Shown: one piece after another, positions 1-10,028 of the stretch
How the letters are laid out: each line of letters opens with the position of its first letter
Numbering within the stretch: the stretch's first letter is position 1
NCBI GenBank assembly: GCA_049999725.1
Contig: JBNGIS010018797.1
Location: 1-44,464, forward strand
Source of the DNA: Haplomitrium mnioides
Lineage: Eukaryota > Marchantiophyta > Haplomitriopsida > Calobryales
Length of the DNA stretch: 44,464 nucleotides
Reading direction: 5' to 3'
Translations under genes and position numbers: made by a program
The notes under the pieces: model-generated
Seen by the model: only the letters and a program-made list of their open reading frames with translations
The model's database searches: none
What the model was told of the DNA's origin: nothing

Positions 1-880
1 GCTGGCGTTAAAATCTTGTGGAGTCAAGAGGGGAGTGGCTGTGTTAGTGCCCGCGCACTGCAGAGAAGATCCCTTCGAAGCTCAAGGTGGAGTGGGTGGC
101 CAGCAGTCGAGAGGACTGTCTTCCAGAGGTGGAAGTTAAACAAGACCTCTTCTGATCCTGAGGAAGTCAAATAGGGCTTCTCGCGAGGGAAGGTAAAAAG
201 ACTATCTGGAGAAGGGTGCGTGAGTAGAGGGAGGATGTGTCACTGAAATCGTAAGACTCAAGAGAAGGTTGGAATTGCTGGAATAAAGAGCAGGATTGCA
301 GGGGAGGCAATAAAGATCGGATCTTGGGAGAAACAAATGAGCTGCAGAGGAACGAGAGGAATGGAGGGTTGAGAGGTCGCGACTGTGTTGCGGGGATCAA
401 CCCAAGGCAGAGGAATGTTGGCGGAGTGTGTGGTGTTGTGTGTAGAGGGTGTAGTTGGTTTTGTATTCTGTTTGTAATTACTGGGAAGACATTTCAGATC
501 CAAAGTGAACAGGATTTCAGATCAGCAGGGGTCCAAGAATCAGAGTTAGAGGATAAAGCAGTAAGGGGGCAGATCCCCTGTATAATTCAGATATCAGGAC
601 TTGATCCTGCATTGTAAACCTTTGAGTCTTGATCCTATTTCGGACCCCTGAAATACACTTCGGAATCTGATTAGAGGTGCTTTTGTGGTGTGTGTGAATG
701 TCTGAATAGATAGTGGAATAAGGAGAAAGGTCAGAAAGGTGAGAAGGAACACCCTTAAGGCCTGAAATTGATAACTTGCAGCGGGGCCATCTCATAAAAG
801 AACCTAAAACCCGTAAAAGTCAGCCTTTTCCTTCCGAAGAGCGGTGTTCAGAGGACAAGACCGGAAGGAGGGGGCTTACA
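1..880 (-). mobile_element. Family-C LTR, 5' half, minus strand, cut by window edge
   Basis: The reverse complement aligns along its length with 28073-29038, the left half of the TSD-bounded family-C LTR. Shared blocks include the stretch around 50-190 (matching about 28830-28990 reversed) and the terminal stretch 740-880 (matching 28073-28200 reversed). On the minus strand the LTR would begin TGTAAGCCCC at 880, against TGTCGCTCCC in the other copy, so 880 is the likely LTR edge. The following GTAAC (881-885) could be a TSD, but its partner lies outside the window. Short open frames here are not conserved between copies and I do not call them genes. It could be a solo LTR or the end of a full element. 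Confidence 0.7.
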
Positions 881-1453
881 GTAACGTAGGAGGAAATTCC
901 TCCTTGTATATTTAATCGAGGCTCCCTCCATTGGGAAGTATCCTCAACATTCATATTTCCTTTGTGCATTCTTCCTTTGGTTCGATATCTCTGAAGGTCG
1001 CAGCATCGCGACCTTGTTCTCTGCATTTCTTGACAGCACGTTTGGAACACAAGCAAGCAAGCGCTGAAGGACGAGCATTGTAAGAAGGCTGCATTGGGTT
1101 CACAAGAAAGCAGTGTCGGGGTTGTAGTGAGTATCAGAACGTCGAAAACAGGAGTCGTCTTCTCGTTTTTGACTTTCCCTCTGTATATCGCATTTTTGCG
1201 ATTTTGAGGGAGCGACACTCGTTTCACGACGGGGAGCGTCTAGGAAAATCGCACTCACCCCAAATCGCCATTTTGAGACACCTACAATCGTTTTTTGGAC
1301 GCTAACGAATCTGAGCTCTGATAGCTCACGATTTTGTCTCCTGGTGTATAGCGGCTCTGATAAATCGGCCACTGTCTTCTTCGACATTGTTTTCTTGTTT
1401 AGTGCTCTCTCGACAGGCTTTCTCAACTCCTTCACATGGATTTTTGTGCTTAC
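881..1453. other. Unassigned sequence between two opposed family-C LTR pieces
   Basis: No recognisable gene. Several short CGATTTT-like words recur between about 1190 and 1350. On the minus strand a second TGTCGCTCCC word, identical to the start of the family-C LTR at 28073, lies at 1208-1217, so the true edge of the minus-strand LTR could be 1217 instead of 880. A minus-strand open frame of about 110 codons (1100-1435) has no motif I recognise. Confidence 0.4.
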
Positions 1454-1534
1454 TTTCTAACATCTTCTCTCAACTCCACTTGAAAAATCACACCAGAGTG
1501 TACTCCAAACACTCTAGGTTGATGCACTTGCACA

Positions 1535-1775
1535 AGGAATGGCAAAGACAACCCCAAGCTCCTCACTTGGCAGCCTCTCTCGAAGTCATAGCCGGCCACA
1601 ACCCCTCTCATTGGATTCCCATTCCAACCACCCCTTGTTGCGATCTCCTTGTCCTAAAGTCATTATGCTCTTGCATAGGAAATGTAGAGACGACCCCAAG
1701 TCCTCCCTTGGTGGCCTCTCTCCAAGTCATAGCCGGCCAAAATCCCTTCTAGACCCCCGTATCGGTCCACCTCTG
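1535..1775 (+). repeat. Degenerate direct repeat, period about 142 bp, in family-C LTR
   Basis: The segment starting GACAACCCCAAG at 1547 recurs as GACGACCCCAAG at 1689. Both copies continue into a shared stretch containing AGTCATAGCCGGCCA. A third, weaker echo of the TGGATTCCCA part lies near 1911. This looks like an expanded block within the LTR. Confidence 0.7.
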
Positions 1776-2490
1776 CTCTGGTCCACCTGCGAAGACGAGT
1801 TCACCTGGATCGCCCGAGCATCCAGAGCACCTCACCTTGCGATTCTCGGTGCCCCTCCAGTCCCCCTGGCCTCTTGGAGCTAGTTCACCCGCTTCACGTG
1901 ATCTTCTCACTGGATTCCCACTCTAGCCCCCTTCATTGCAATTTCCCTTCTCGCGCAGTCGCTTCGCGTCCTTGGATTGCCTATGCATCAACCTGAATGA
2001 ATTCGAAGGCCATCGAGGTATACCCCCCCCCCGCACGCTGATCCTGCGAGCTCGATCCGATGAATAGCCATTAATCCCGTTGGCTCGGAATAAGAGGTGA
2101 TGACGCGTGTTACTTGCGGTCATTATTCCCGTTACAACGGAATGGGAGAAGGCGACGTATGTCCTATCGGGTGGCTTAGGAAAATCCAAGTACAACGGTA
2201 ATGTTACGGGGAGTCCGATGAATCTCGCAGGTTGAGATTTTGTAGATTCCCGCGGAGCCAAGTCCGAAGGGTTCTTTGGAACAGAGTTCCAAAGTGCCCC
2301 GTAGAACCCAATCCACGGAATCCCCAAAGATTCCCTCGCAGATCCCAAGTCATTCTCTATGCGCCACGTCATCCACTGCACCGCCATCCGACGTTGTCCT
2401 ACAAAGGGGTAGGCGGACCGTCGCGTTGACCCCTCTTTCGAAGTTGACCTGTGGACCTCCCTCTCGTTAGTCCACGTTTTCGAAACCCTC

Positions 2491-2635
2491 CACGGACTCC
2501 TTGCGCTCGCCACGTCATCCGAAACCCTCCATTGACTCCCTACGCTTGCCACGTCATCCGAAGAACCTCTGTGGACTCCCTACGCTCGCCACGTCATCCA
2601 AAGAACCTTTGCGGACTCCCTGTGCTCGCCAAGTA
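2491..2635 (+). repeat. Tandem repeat, 39-40 bp period, with ACGT boxes
   Basis: The word GGACTCC (one copy TGACTCC) recurs at about 2495, 2534, 2574 and 2614, spaced 39, 40 and 40 bp. Each of the first three units carries CACGTCATCC (2511, 2550, 2590). A further isolated CACGTCATCC lies at 2365. A reverse-strand copy of the box, GGATGACGTG, is at 44348-44357 in the other family-C LTR. CACGTCA is the reverse complement of TGACGTG, an ACGT-core site of the kind bound by plant bZIP factors, so an enhancer role is plausible but inferred. Confidence 0.75.
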
Positions 2636-4052
2636 AGAACTTGTGCCGATGTTGCCGTTTCGTCTTTCCTTCAAGATAAGAACTATGCACGTCTGAGGCT
2701 CCCTCCGTTAACCTTTCTGAAAGCTTGATATAAGAACTACAAGGCCCCTTTGGACCGTTCGCCCCTCTGTCAAACTTTCCAATGCTAAGGCCGTACTCCA
2801 TCAAACTTTCTCCCTTAGTCATACCAAAGCTGCAAAGAATCACCCTTTCGGTGCCGCTTGCTTCTCCGTCGGTCGCACATGTGGTAACTTGATTTTTTGG
2901 TCAACTTCAAGTTGCTCCCCGATTCGTCAATACATCGCCTTTTCGGCATACCCCTCGTTTCCCCCAACCGGATCGGCACCATATCGCCCTTCTGGCTCAG
3001 CCTTCTTCCCATTGGACGATTCGCGATGGATCACCATTTCAACATTGTGCCACTTTTTTGTTGGAACGGATTGCCGATAAGTCGTATTTTTGCCTCCACT
3101 CGCTCTTTGTCGAACCGTTCAGTGATTTGTCCCCCTTTCGGCTCTCCTCTACTTTTCCTCCTGTTGGATCCGCGCTAAGTTGCCCCTTTGGCTTCCTTGA
3201 TCCTCCTCCGCTCGGATCTCCGATAGATCACCCTTCCGACACTCTTCCGTTTTCCTTCGGCCAGACCCACAATATGTCACCTTTTTGGGTCTTCCTCCTC
3301 GCTCCCCGGTTGGACTCTTCGCGGATCCCTGTTAAGTCAGGTCCCCATGTCGTAAGACGGATTGGAACCCCGTTAACCGAGATCCCCACTTAGGAAGGCG
3401 GCTTCCCGCAGATCTTCGGGTTCCCTGGAGCTGCCATGTCTTCTGTAGAATCCCGTGAATTGCTCCGGAGACGCCACGTTTCCATGGAATCTCGCGGGGC
3501 CTTCAAAGAACTCCACGTTTCTGCTAGGATCCGCGGATTCGAAGAGAGAGCTTGATCGGCTCTTGTAGGGAGCGCTCCCGCTTGCGGGATCGAGGCGTCC
3601 CCCTTCCCTGGCCTAGCTCGCCCTTGTGACAATCTCGCCTCCTCATTTCGTCCCCGATCCTTGCTTCCTGATTTGTGATCGCTGCAGGACATGTCCGCGA
3701 TCTGCCTCCTTTGAGTGCCTTCAGATTTCTGCTTATGGATCCGTTCTTCCTTCTCGGATTACTTCGCTTGGAGTGGGTGTTCCCTTCTCCCCTACTCGGC
3801 CTTGATCCCTGCCTCCTCCTGAGGTCCACGGATTCTCGTTGGCATGCTTCGAATTTTGAAATAGGACCCCTCCTCTGGCTAGCGATCACTGTTCTCTTCT
3901 CATCCTCTCGCCATGATCATGTTTTCCTCTCTTAGCTGTTTGAGAGTAATCCGTTGTTCCTTATAGGTCTTCACACTTGCAAAGGGCCATTGTGCTAGTG
4001 ATGCTTTTGATTTCTTGAATTCTACTTTAGGTACCTGAATCGCTGGCTGACA

Positions 4053-4241
4053 AAGGGTAAGAAAAAGAAAAATAAGAAGTCTAAGAAAGTGCTGGAAAGT
4101 AGTAGTTCAGATTCAGAGGAGGAATCGAGTTCCTTTGAAGAGGAGGAATCGTCATCTTCTTCAGACTCAGAGGATGAAAGGAAGAAATCAAGATCAAAGT
4201 AAGGAGAGTATAGATTGGGTAAGAAGGATATGAATAAGTTG
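4053..4241 (+). pseudogene. B2 gag fragment (serine/acidic and lysine-rich linker)
   Basis: This matches the minus-strand gag of element B at about 17515-17705. It encodes a lysine-rich run followed by a serine/glutamate-rich stretch and a second basic cluster, the linker before the CCHC knuckles of gag. One in-frame TAA falls where B has a lysine codon. The left part of B2 gag is cut off by the family-C LTR ending at 4052. The right side is interrupted at AGTTG (4237-4241) by element A; B2 resumes with the same AGTTG at 29803-29807. The uninterrupted site in B is 17517-17521. Confidence 0.85.
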
Positions 4242-6423
4242 TGTTATACAATAGGTATTAACAAAATGCTGTTTTTGTGTTGTTTTGTTGAAAATTGGTA
4301 TGTAATCGTATCGGTTTTTGTGTTTTAATTGTCAATATATAAATATATAAGAAAATTTAATGAAGTTGTGTTTTAGAATTGGGATTGTAATGTATTGTGT
4401 TAGATGATGCACTCACAAAGAGTTTTGCACACGTGTATGTTTTTGTTTTTTGTATTCTGTTATCTTGAAAATCTATGAAAAAAAAAGTAAGCCCTCAAAA
4501 TAAGAGTAAAAGTAAAGAAAAATATTTCATAAAGAAAATAAAGGGAAAATAAAGAAAAATGAAATGAGAAAAACTATGGAAGGGTGTTGCTAATGGAGAG
4601 TATTGAAGTTGGAAAAAAATAAATACAGAAAATTATTATTAAAATAATGAAAAAGTTAAATTTATACTAAGTGTCAAAGGCCAAGCTTAGCCTCTATGTC
4701 TAAGTAGTTGAAGGACAGGCTGCCCCAATTTTATTTTATTTTATTTTTTCCTATTCTATGTCATGAGCTAGGTTAGCCCATGAGCAATGAAATGTGGTGG
4801 CTTTAGACTCCACTAAGGAGCTACCTCTCGAAAGAACTAAAGAGTCGATTGTTTATATACATATATAAACTTTTTGATACTTTCTTATGGGATAAATCCC
4901 TCAATAGGAGCAGCTCGAGCAAAGAGAGCTGTGAGACGGGTGTCCATCATTATGGATTTGAGAAACATGGATGATGCAGCCAGTAGTTGGACAATGTTCA
5001 GATTTGAACAATGAGGGTGTCGTTGCAAGACATATCACTTACACAATTTGTTGCAGAATCAAGAAGACAAGCAAAAACTGATCAATAGACAAGAATCAAC
5101 ATCGGGTCAGATCAATGGTAAAGAATGGAATGAAAGAGCACATACTAGAGGGTTTGTGATTGAGTAGGAGGTCACCTAGGGAAGCTGAGCAAGAAAACTC
5201 AAAAAAATTGAAGTTCGAAATCTACGATGAAGTTATTGGAAGACTGCAATTTGGGACAGGTCTTCATGTGCAAAATTGAAGGACCAAATCTGTTTCAAAT
5301 CAAGAAACTTTGTTTCGTTGCAAAGATCTCCTCAAGATCTTTCTAAAGAGTCCTCACACGCACGATTTGGTGAAGAATTGAAAACGCAATGTTCCCCGAA
5401 AGATTGTTGTGTTTCTTAGTCTAAATATGAAAGCGAGGAAGGAAGAAATTTGAATGTGTAGTTCTTATAAAGAGAGTTTTCATATTTATTCTTACAAAAA
5501 GAGTGGAGAACTTAGATAAGTGTTAAAATAGTGACAAGTCACCATTATGCCAAGAGGGTGGTTAGAAGTATTAAGTTTTTAATTTTCTTTTGTAGGGGTT
5601 TGCATTATTTTAGCTAATTTTTTCTTTTTACCTCTTTAGTGTTTGTTTTTTGATTTTTTAGCTTTCTGAAGGGACACAATGTTTGGAAGGATGTCCTTTC
5701 ACATCTTGTCCATCTGCAGGGGTCAGAATTAGTATGTTCATTCAGAAAAACAAAGAGTTCAATTTCTTAGTCAATTTTCAAGGAAAGCTTATTTTGCAAC
5801 AGGGTCCTTGATTCATTCCTACATATGAGCTGGAAATTGTCCCCATTCATTAAATTGACTTGTTATTCTTGGATTACATGTCTTAAATGTGATGTTTGCA
5901 AGTGAAATTCTTGGATTGCATGATTGTTGAGCTTGGAAATTCATTTGTCTCTCTAGCAAAATTCATTTGTCCTTTGTGTTAGAAAAGAAATTTAATTTCT
6001 TCTTATCCATTTCTGCATTTCCGGGTCAGAAATCCCTTGGGTTGTGGTTTTCCTCAGAGGTTTCCCATAAATAAACTTTGCTTAGTCTTTTTGCTGAGTT
6101 TTACTTGGATAGAAAATTCTTGAAGCTCTTCCCAACAAGAGTTTAAATACTGTTGAAGCGTGTACAATCCATTCGTGAATGGGATTGGATGGTTTTTGTA
6201 AAGGTTTCCATCAAGCATAAAAGCCTGATGTTGTTTGTTCTTTGGTCAGAAGTAACATTCAATCCAGATACCTGAATGTTCTATGTTTTGCATGTGTGCA
6301 ATATCGTAAAAGACCAAAATTGTTAGTTTTAGTGTTATTTCGTAGCTCTTTTCGTATAATCCTTGTGGGAATGATACTTGGTGAACTTATTTTGTCAGGT
6401 TTGAGGAATACTACTGTACTACA
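4242..6423 (+). repeat. Element A 5' LTR (2182 bp)
   Basis: The edges are set by alignment with the 3' LTR (26024-28072 plus 29660-29802) and by TG...CA termini. It is AT-rich, unlike the family-C LTRs. It contains the shared promoter-like module at 4669-4905. The uninterrupted word ...TGAATGTTCTATG at 6273-6285 is the empty version of the site where a family-C LTR entered the 3' LTR. No coding region is supported. Confidence 0.93.
4669..4905 (+). promoter_or_regulatory. Shared LTR promoter-like module, A 5' LTR copy
   Basis: In order: an AAGTGT..AGGCCAAGCTTAGCC word, a GGACAGGCTGCC word, a GGTGGCTTTAGACTCC word, TACCTCTCGAAAG, an AT-rich box TTTATATACATATATAAA (about 4852-4870), then CTTATGGGATAAA. 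The same ordered words recur in the A 3' LTR (26450-26700), in B2 (34660-34920) and reversed in B (12430-12690 and 21380-21640), although the rest of the A and B LTRs is different. TATA-like and initiator-like placement suggests the core promoter. That role is inferred. Confidence 0.6.
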
Positions 6424-6439
6424 TGTAGGGGGAAATTTT

Positions 6440-6458
6440 TGGCGCCGTTGTCGGGGAT
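6440..6458 (+). other. Primer-binding site, tRNA-Asp type (element A)
   Basis: TGGCGCCGTTGTCGGGGAT lies 16 bases past the 5' LTR end. It is complementary to the 3' end of plant tRNA-Asp with one C-to-T mismatch. The same primer type is usual in Athila-like elements. Confidence 0.85.
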
Positions 6459-6910
6459 TATCCTTTGTGAAGAGAGTTCGAAAAGTAAAGTTTTTGGTCT
6501 TTGTTGTTGTTTTGTGATTATTTTAATTCTCCTCTTATTGGTTTTAATTTTTAAATTTAGTGATTTTAGTAATCTGTTCTAAGTCTGATACATAATCGAT
6601 GGGGTTTAGTTGGTGTATCAGATTTGGAAATTGAAGTTTTTCGTATTTTTATGTGCTAGAAGATGGTGAGTAACCATAACATGTGTTGAATGTTGGTTGT
6701 TGTAGTTTCTTGCTGTAACCATTCAAGTAACATTGTGATGTGTGTTTCGTATCTCTGACCAGAAATATCTGAGTAAGCTTGTATCCAAAATCCGCATTAA
6801 TCCTTCAAGTGCAAAGTTTGCCGAAAAACCGATTTTCTTGCATAATTCTCTAGTTTGATTTCTGATCAGTGTTAGAATAAAATAGCATAGAATATATTGA
6901 GTGATTATCT
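6459..6910 (+). other. Element A untranslated leader
   Basis: AT-rich sequence between the primer site and gag. I see no gene or repeat in it. Confidence 0.6.
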
Positions 6911-7969
6911 CTGGCTAGCTTGCCTAGAACTAACCCATCTCAGTTAAGGAGGGATAGTGAGGAACAAAGAGAGGCAAGAGATGAAAGAGCTGAAAAACGA
7001 ACTTTGAGGAAACAAGAAGAGGTTGAACGTGTGAAAGCCGATCGTGAAGTAGTTGAAGCTGAGTTGTCTTCACCAAAAAGCCCTGACACAGTCTCTTTGT
7101 TATCAGGTTGGGGGTTGCCAATTTCGGTACCCACCCCTCTCAATCTATTTGGAAAAATTGCAGTAGAAGTCTTAACTAAAAATTCTCTTTCTAATTCCGA
7201 ATCTGAGAATAATAAATCATCTTCCTCTGAAACTGATTCTGCAGGACTTGAGAGTGAAACCAGTGAGGATCTGAATATTGAAAGTTTTTTTTATACTCCT
7301 TCCCGTGTTACACCTCCTCTCTCTACTTCATCAACTTTTCTGCCTTCTAACACGCTTAACACCATATCTACTTCAGCTAATCCAATTCCAAATAATGCTA
7401 TTTTTCCTCTCGCTAAAACTAGATTACGGTATGAAAAAATTTCAGGAAAAGGGAAAGGACCCGATGTTGACCAGTTCTTGTCTAGTTTTGAAACAATTTT
7501 TGCTGCTAACCAAGAAGATTCTTTAGTGGACAAACTTAGAATACTGCATGGTCTACTAGCTTCAGTTGCTCAAGAGTGGTATGGTCAATTGAATGGACAA
7601 ATCAAAGCCAATTATCTTTTGCTCAAACCTGCACTACAAAAACGATTTAGAGATGTAGGGTATGACTCTAGAGTTGTAGCCAATCTCAATAATTTGAAGA
7701 AGAAATCTGGTATGTCTTTGAGAAGATATTCTCAAAAGGTTAAAACCCTTATTGAAAGGCTTGCAGCTCCTCCTTTAGATCTGATTCAAGTAGAGTGGTA
7801 TCTGAATAGGCTGCCCTCTAAGATTAATAGGTACTGTAGACAAAACCAGCCACAGACTTTTGAGCAGGCCCTCCAACATGCTGAATCATATGAAGCTTCC
7901 ATGATGTCGCAAAGAAGTCGGTTGAAGGACCGAAAAAAGATCAAAAAAGAAGGAACACAAAAAGACTAA
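6911..7969 (+). pseudogene. gag: Element A gag, N-terminal and capsid part
   Basis: This is the structural protein that would build the cytoplasmic particle. The frame is open for about 350 codons to 7969. The first part is charged and coiled-coil-like (rich in E, R and K), followed by a serine-rich stretch. From about 7435 comes the conserved plant gag block with FLSSFETIFAANQED, an EWY motif and a basic DLIQVEWYLNRLP-like segment. No ATG heads the frame. The codon at 6911 is CTG, in the context expected for the initiator, so ATG-to-CTG loss is likely. Downstream the reading frame shifts near 7950-7970 into a serine/acidic region, so gag is broken from its zinc knuckles. Confidence 0.85.
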
Positions 7970-8890
7970 CCTTCTATCATCTGGCTCTAGTGATTCTAGC
8001 GATTCTGAGAGTTTTGGGAGTTGCACTACCTCAAGAACAGAAGATTCTTCTTCCAGTTCAGAGTCAAAATCTTCTTATTCATCCAATGAAAAAGACCGAA
8101 AAAAAGAAGAAAAAGCATAAACAGAAAGGTAAAGACATGACTGTAATAAATGAGCTTGAGACTAAAAAAAGTGCCTTACAAGACCTGACTAGAAGATTTG
8201 CTAAACTAGAAGTCAAGGTGGCAATCTCTAAACCTAAAAGACAAACACCTACTTCACATAGAGCTAAGGTGTGGTGTACAAGATGCCAACTAGAAGACCA
8301 TTCTCTCACTGAATGTTCTACAGATTTGTCTGGAGTGTATTGTCCTTATTGTAGAAGACATGGTCACTGTGTTAGTAATTGTAGAGTGATACACAACATG
8401 ATTGCTACTAGAGACCGGCAACCTCAACTGAAACATGTGCACTTAGTTCATGCTGTACCACCTCAGGATATAGTCTATCTCAGTCAAATTGATTTGGTTT
8501 ATGCATATCAAGGTCTTGATGGGAAAAAAACTTACTCTAATAGTCCTCCAGCTCCTGGCATTCCTAGAACAGTCCTACAACCAGTTTCAAGAGTGTCTAA
8601 TAGAACATCTACTGGACCTAATCAAAAAATTATTTGTTATAATTGTGGTCTACCAGACCATTTGTCTACTAACTCTGTCCTCATCCCAGAACTCAGATAT
8701 GCATGATTCCCTTATGTGGAAACTGTGGGGAAGGAGGTCATGTTAGATCTGAATGCTCTAAACCGATAACTAACCCTACAAAAGCAGTAAAGTATGTTCA
8801 CGTCAATGTGGGGAAGGAGGTCATGTTAGATCTGAATGCTCTAAACCGATAACTAACCCTATAAAAGCGGTAAAGTATGTTCACGTCAAT
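7970..8890 (+). pseudogene. gag: Element A gag, serine-rich linker and CCHC knuckles
   Basis: A serine/aspartate-rich segment (7975-8090, best read in a different frame from the next part) leads to a lysine-rich run. RNA-binding knuckles of the C-x2-C-x4-H-x4-C form follow: CTRCQLEDHSLTEC (about 8277), CPYCRRHGHCVSNC (about 8341), a third with its last Cys changed to Ser (about 8635), and a fourth, CGNCGEGGHVRSEC (about 8715), in a shifted frame. The fourth is hit by an 83-bp tandem duplication. Knuckles of this type bind element RNA during packaging. Several frames must be combined to read them all, so the section is broken. Confidence 0.82.
8724..8889 (+). repeat. 83-bp tandem duplication inside gag
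   Basis: The 83 bases 8724-8806 recur at 8807-8889 with about two differences. The unit starts TGTGGGGAAGG inside the fourth knuckle. As 83 is not a multiple of three, it shifts the frame. Confidence 0.92.
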
Positions 8891-10023
8891 GAGGATAATA
8901 ATATTTTATATCCAGGTCATTATGAGGGAGGAGATGAATCCTGGTTTGTCCAAGTGGAATCAGAGATCCCTGTATTCAAAGTTACTACGAGAAGTTAAAA
9001 TGTACCAGTACGTGAGCCCTCTAGTCCTAAAATTAAAGTGGGGAGGTCTGTGCCCATACTGCCTATTGAGAAAAGGAGTGTCTTGAGAAATAAACAAATG
9101 GAAGGCCCTCCTAAAGAGGCTGATCCAGATTATGATAGAGACAATCCCAAGTATTATAAGTTTTTCAATGATTCATCAATTCAGACCAAGACCAACTTAT
9201 AGCAAGAACTGAAGAAGAAAGTAGATTTTGAAAATCCTGCACCCCTATCTATTAAACCTGACCCACTGGATTTAAACAGATTCCAAGGAGTCAGGGTAGA
9301 TGAATCGCATCCACCATATGATATTATTAAGGATGTGAATGATCAAAAAGCTAACATTTCTATTGGTCAATTGCTGAAAGTTTCTCCCAAATGTAATCAA
9401 GACTTGAAGAGGTTGTCTTTGACAAAGAAGAATAGATTTCAGATTCCAACCATTTCATATGTCCAGCCAGATTTGGATGTTGATTTGGTGCACTAGAAGT
9501 AATAGTGGAAATAGTTGGTTGCCTTATAGAGAGAGTTCCTGTTGATGGAGGGTCTGAAGTGAATATTATGATAGATCAAACCATGAGAGATCTAGGCCTA
9601 AAAGGTTTAAAGATCACACCTAGGATTTTATGTATGGCAGATCAATGAAGAGTTTATCCCGTAGGGGTCTTGCATGGAGTGCCAAGTATCATTGGAAGGA
9701 TTACTTATAAGTTGAACTATGTTGTGATTACCCCCTCCTCTGAGCCTAGTTATCCAGCCTTATTGGGAAGACCCTGGTTGTATACAGCTAAAGTAATTAC
9801 TGATTGGGGAAAAAGAAATATGAGATTTGGATTGAACCCTAGAGTCACCTTACCACTCACATTAGACCCCTATAAAGGAGAGACACCTGAAGAAGGTCCA
9901 GATTATACATAAGACTTTACCAACAATCTCGATATACCGGTCTCTTCTATTACTGAAAACTTGATGACGGACACATATGCTCTTGAAGATACTGAAACTT
10001 ATGAGAAAGAAGTTTTTAGAACT
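8890..10023 (+). pseudogene. Element A gag-pol linker and aspartic protease
   Basis: The linker (about 9110-9480) encodes a charged stretch and a segment like the pre-protease region of B (compare 16550-16650 there). The protease follows in a shifted frame: VPVDGGSEVNIM at about 9537-9573 carries the catalytic Asp in a DGGS context, and a YPALLGRPWLYTAKV segment at about 9747-9795 is the usual C-terminal flap. DGGS and LLGRPWL resemble Tat-like plant proteases. Stops include a TGA at about 9646 and a TAA at about 9910 after GPDYT. The frame runs into the TSD GTTAT at 10024 and resumes in register at 23030 after element B. Confidence 0.8.
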
Positions 10024-10028
10024 GTTAT
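10024..10028 (+). repeat. Target-site duplication of element B, left
   Basis: GTTAT here matches GTTAT at 23030-23034. Removing one copy and the insertion leaves A's reading frame in register across the join. Confidence 0.9.

Larger units (their letters stand above)
1454..4052 (+). mobile_element. Family-C LTR, plus strand, 3' part ending ...GCTGACA
   Basis: About 1475-1505 matches the left flank of the gap at 29039, and 3470-4052 matches 29049-29654. About 2412-4052 matches the reverse complement of 43033-44464. The right edge is the CA at 4051-4052, in the same terminal word GCTGACA as the copy ending at 29654. The next base starts a fragment of B2 gag, so this LTR was inserted into B2; AAGGG (4053-4057) is the candidate TSD, with its partner outside the window. 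The left edge is not visible. The sequence is GC-rich with internal repeats and has no coding potential I trust. Confidence 0.7.

Noticed and set aside
2025-2036. C-run after GAGGTATA as a functional tract
   Set aside because: A single homopolymer in a diverged LTR; nothing around it suggests a polypurine tract or other role.
1923-2552. Minus-strand 209-codon open frame in family-C LTR
   Set aside because: It has no known domain, crosses the 40-bp tandem repeat, and the corresponding LTR at 43033-44464 does not extend over it, so conservation cannot be shown. GC-rich repeat DNA gives such frames by chance.
6440-6458. Primer site as part of a tRNA gene
   Set aside because: Only the 3'-end complement is present, at the expected place after an LTR; no cloverleaf can be read around it.
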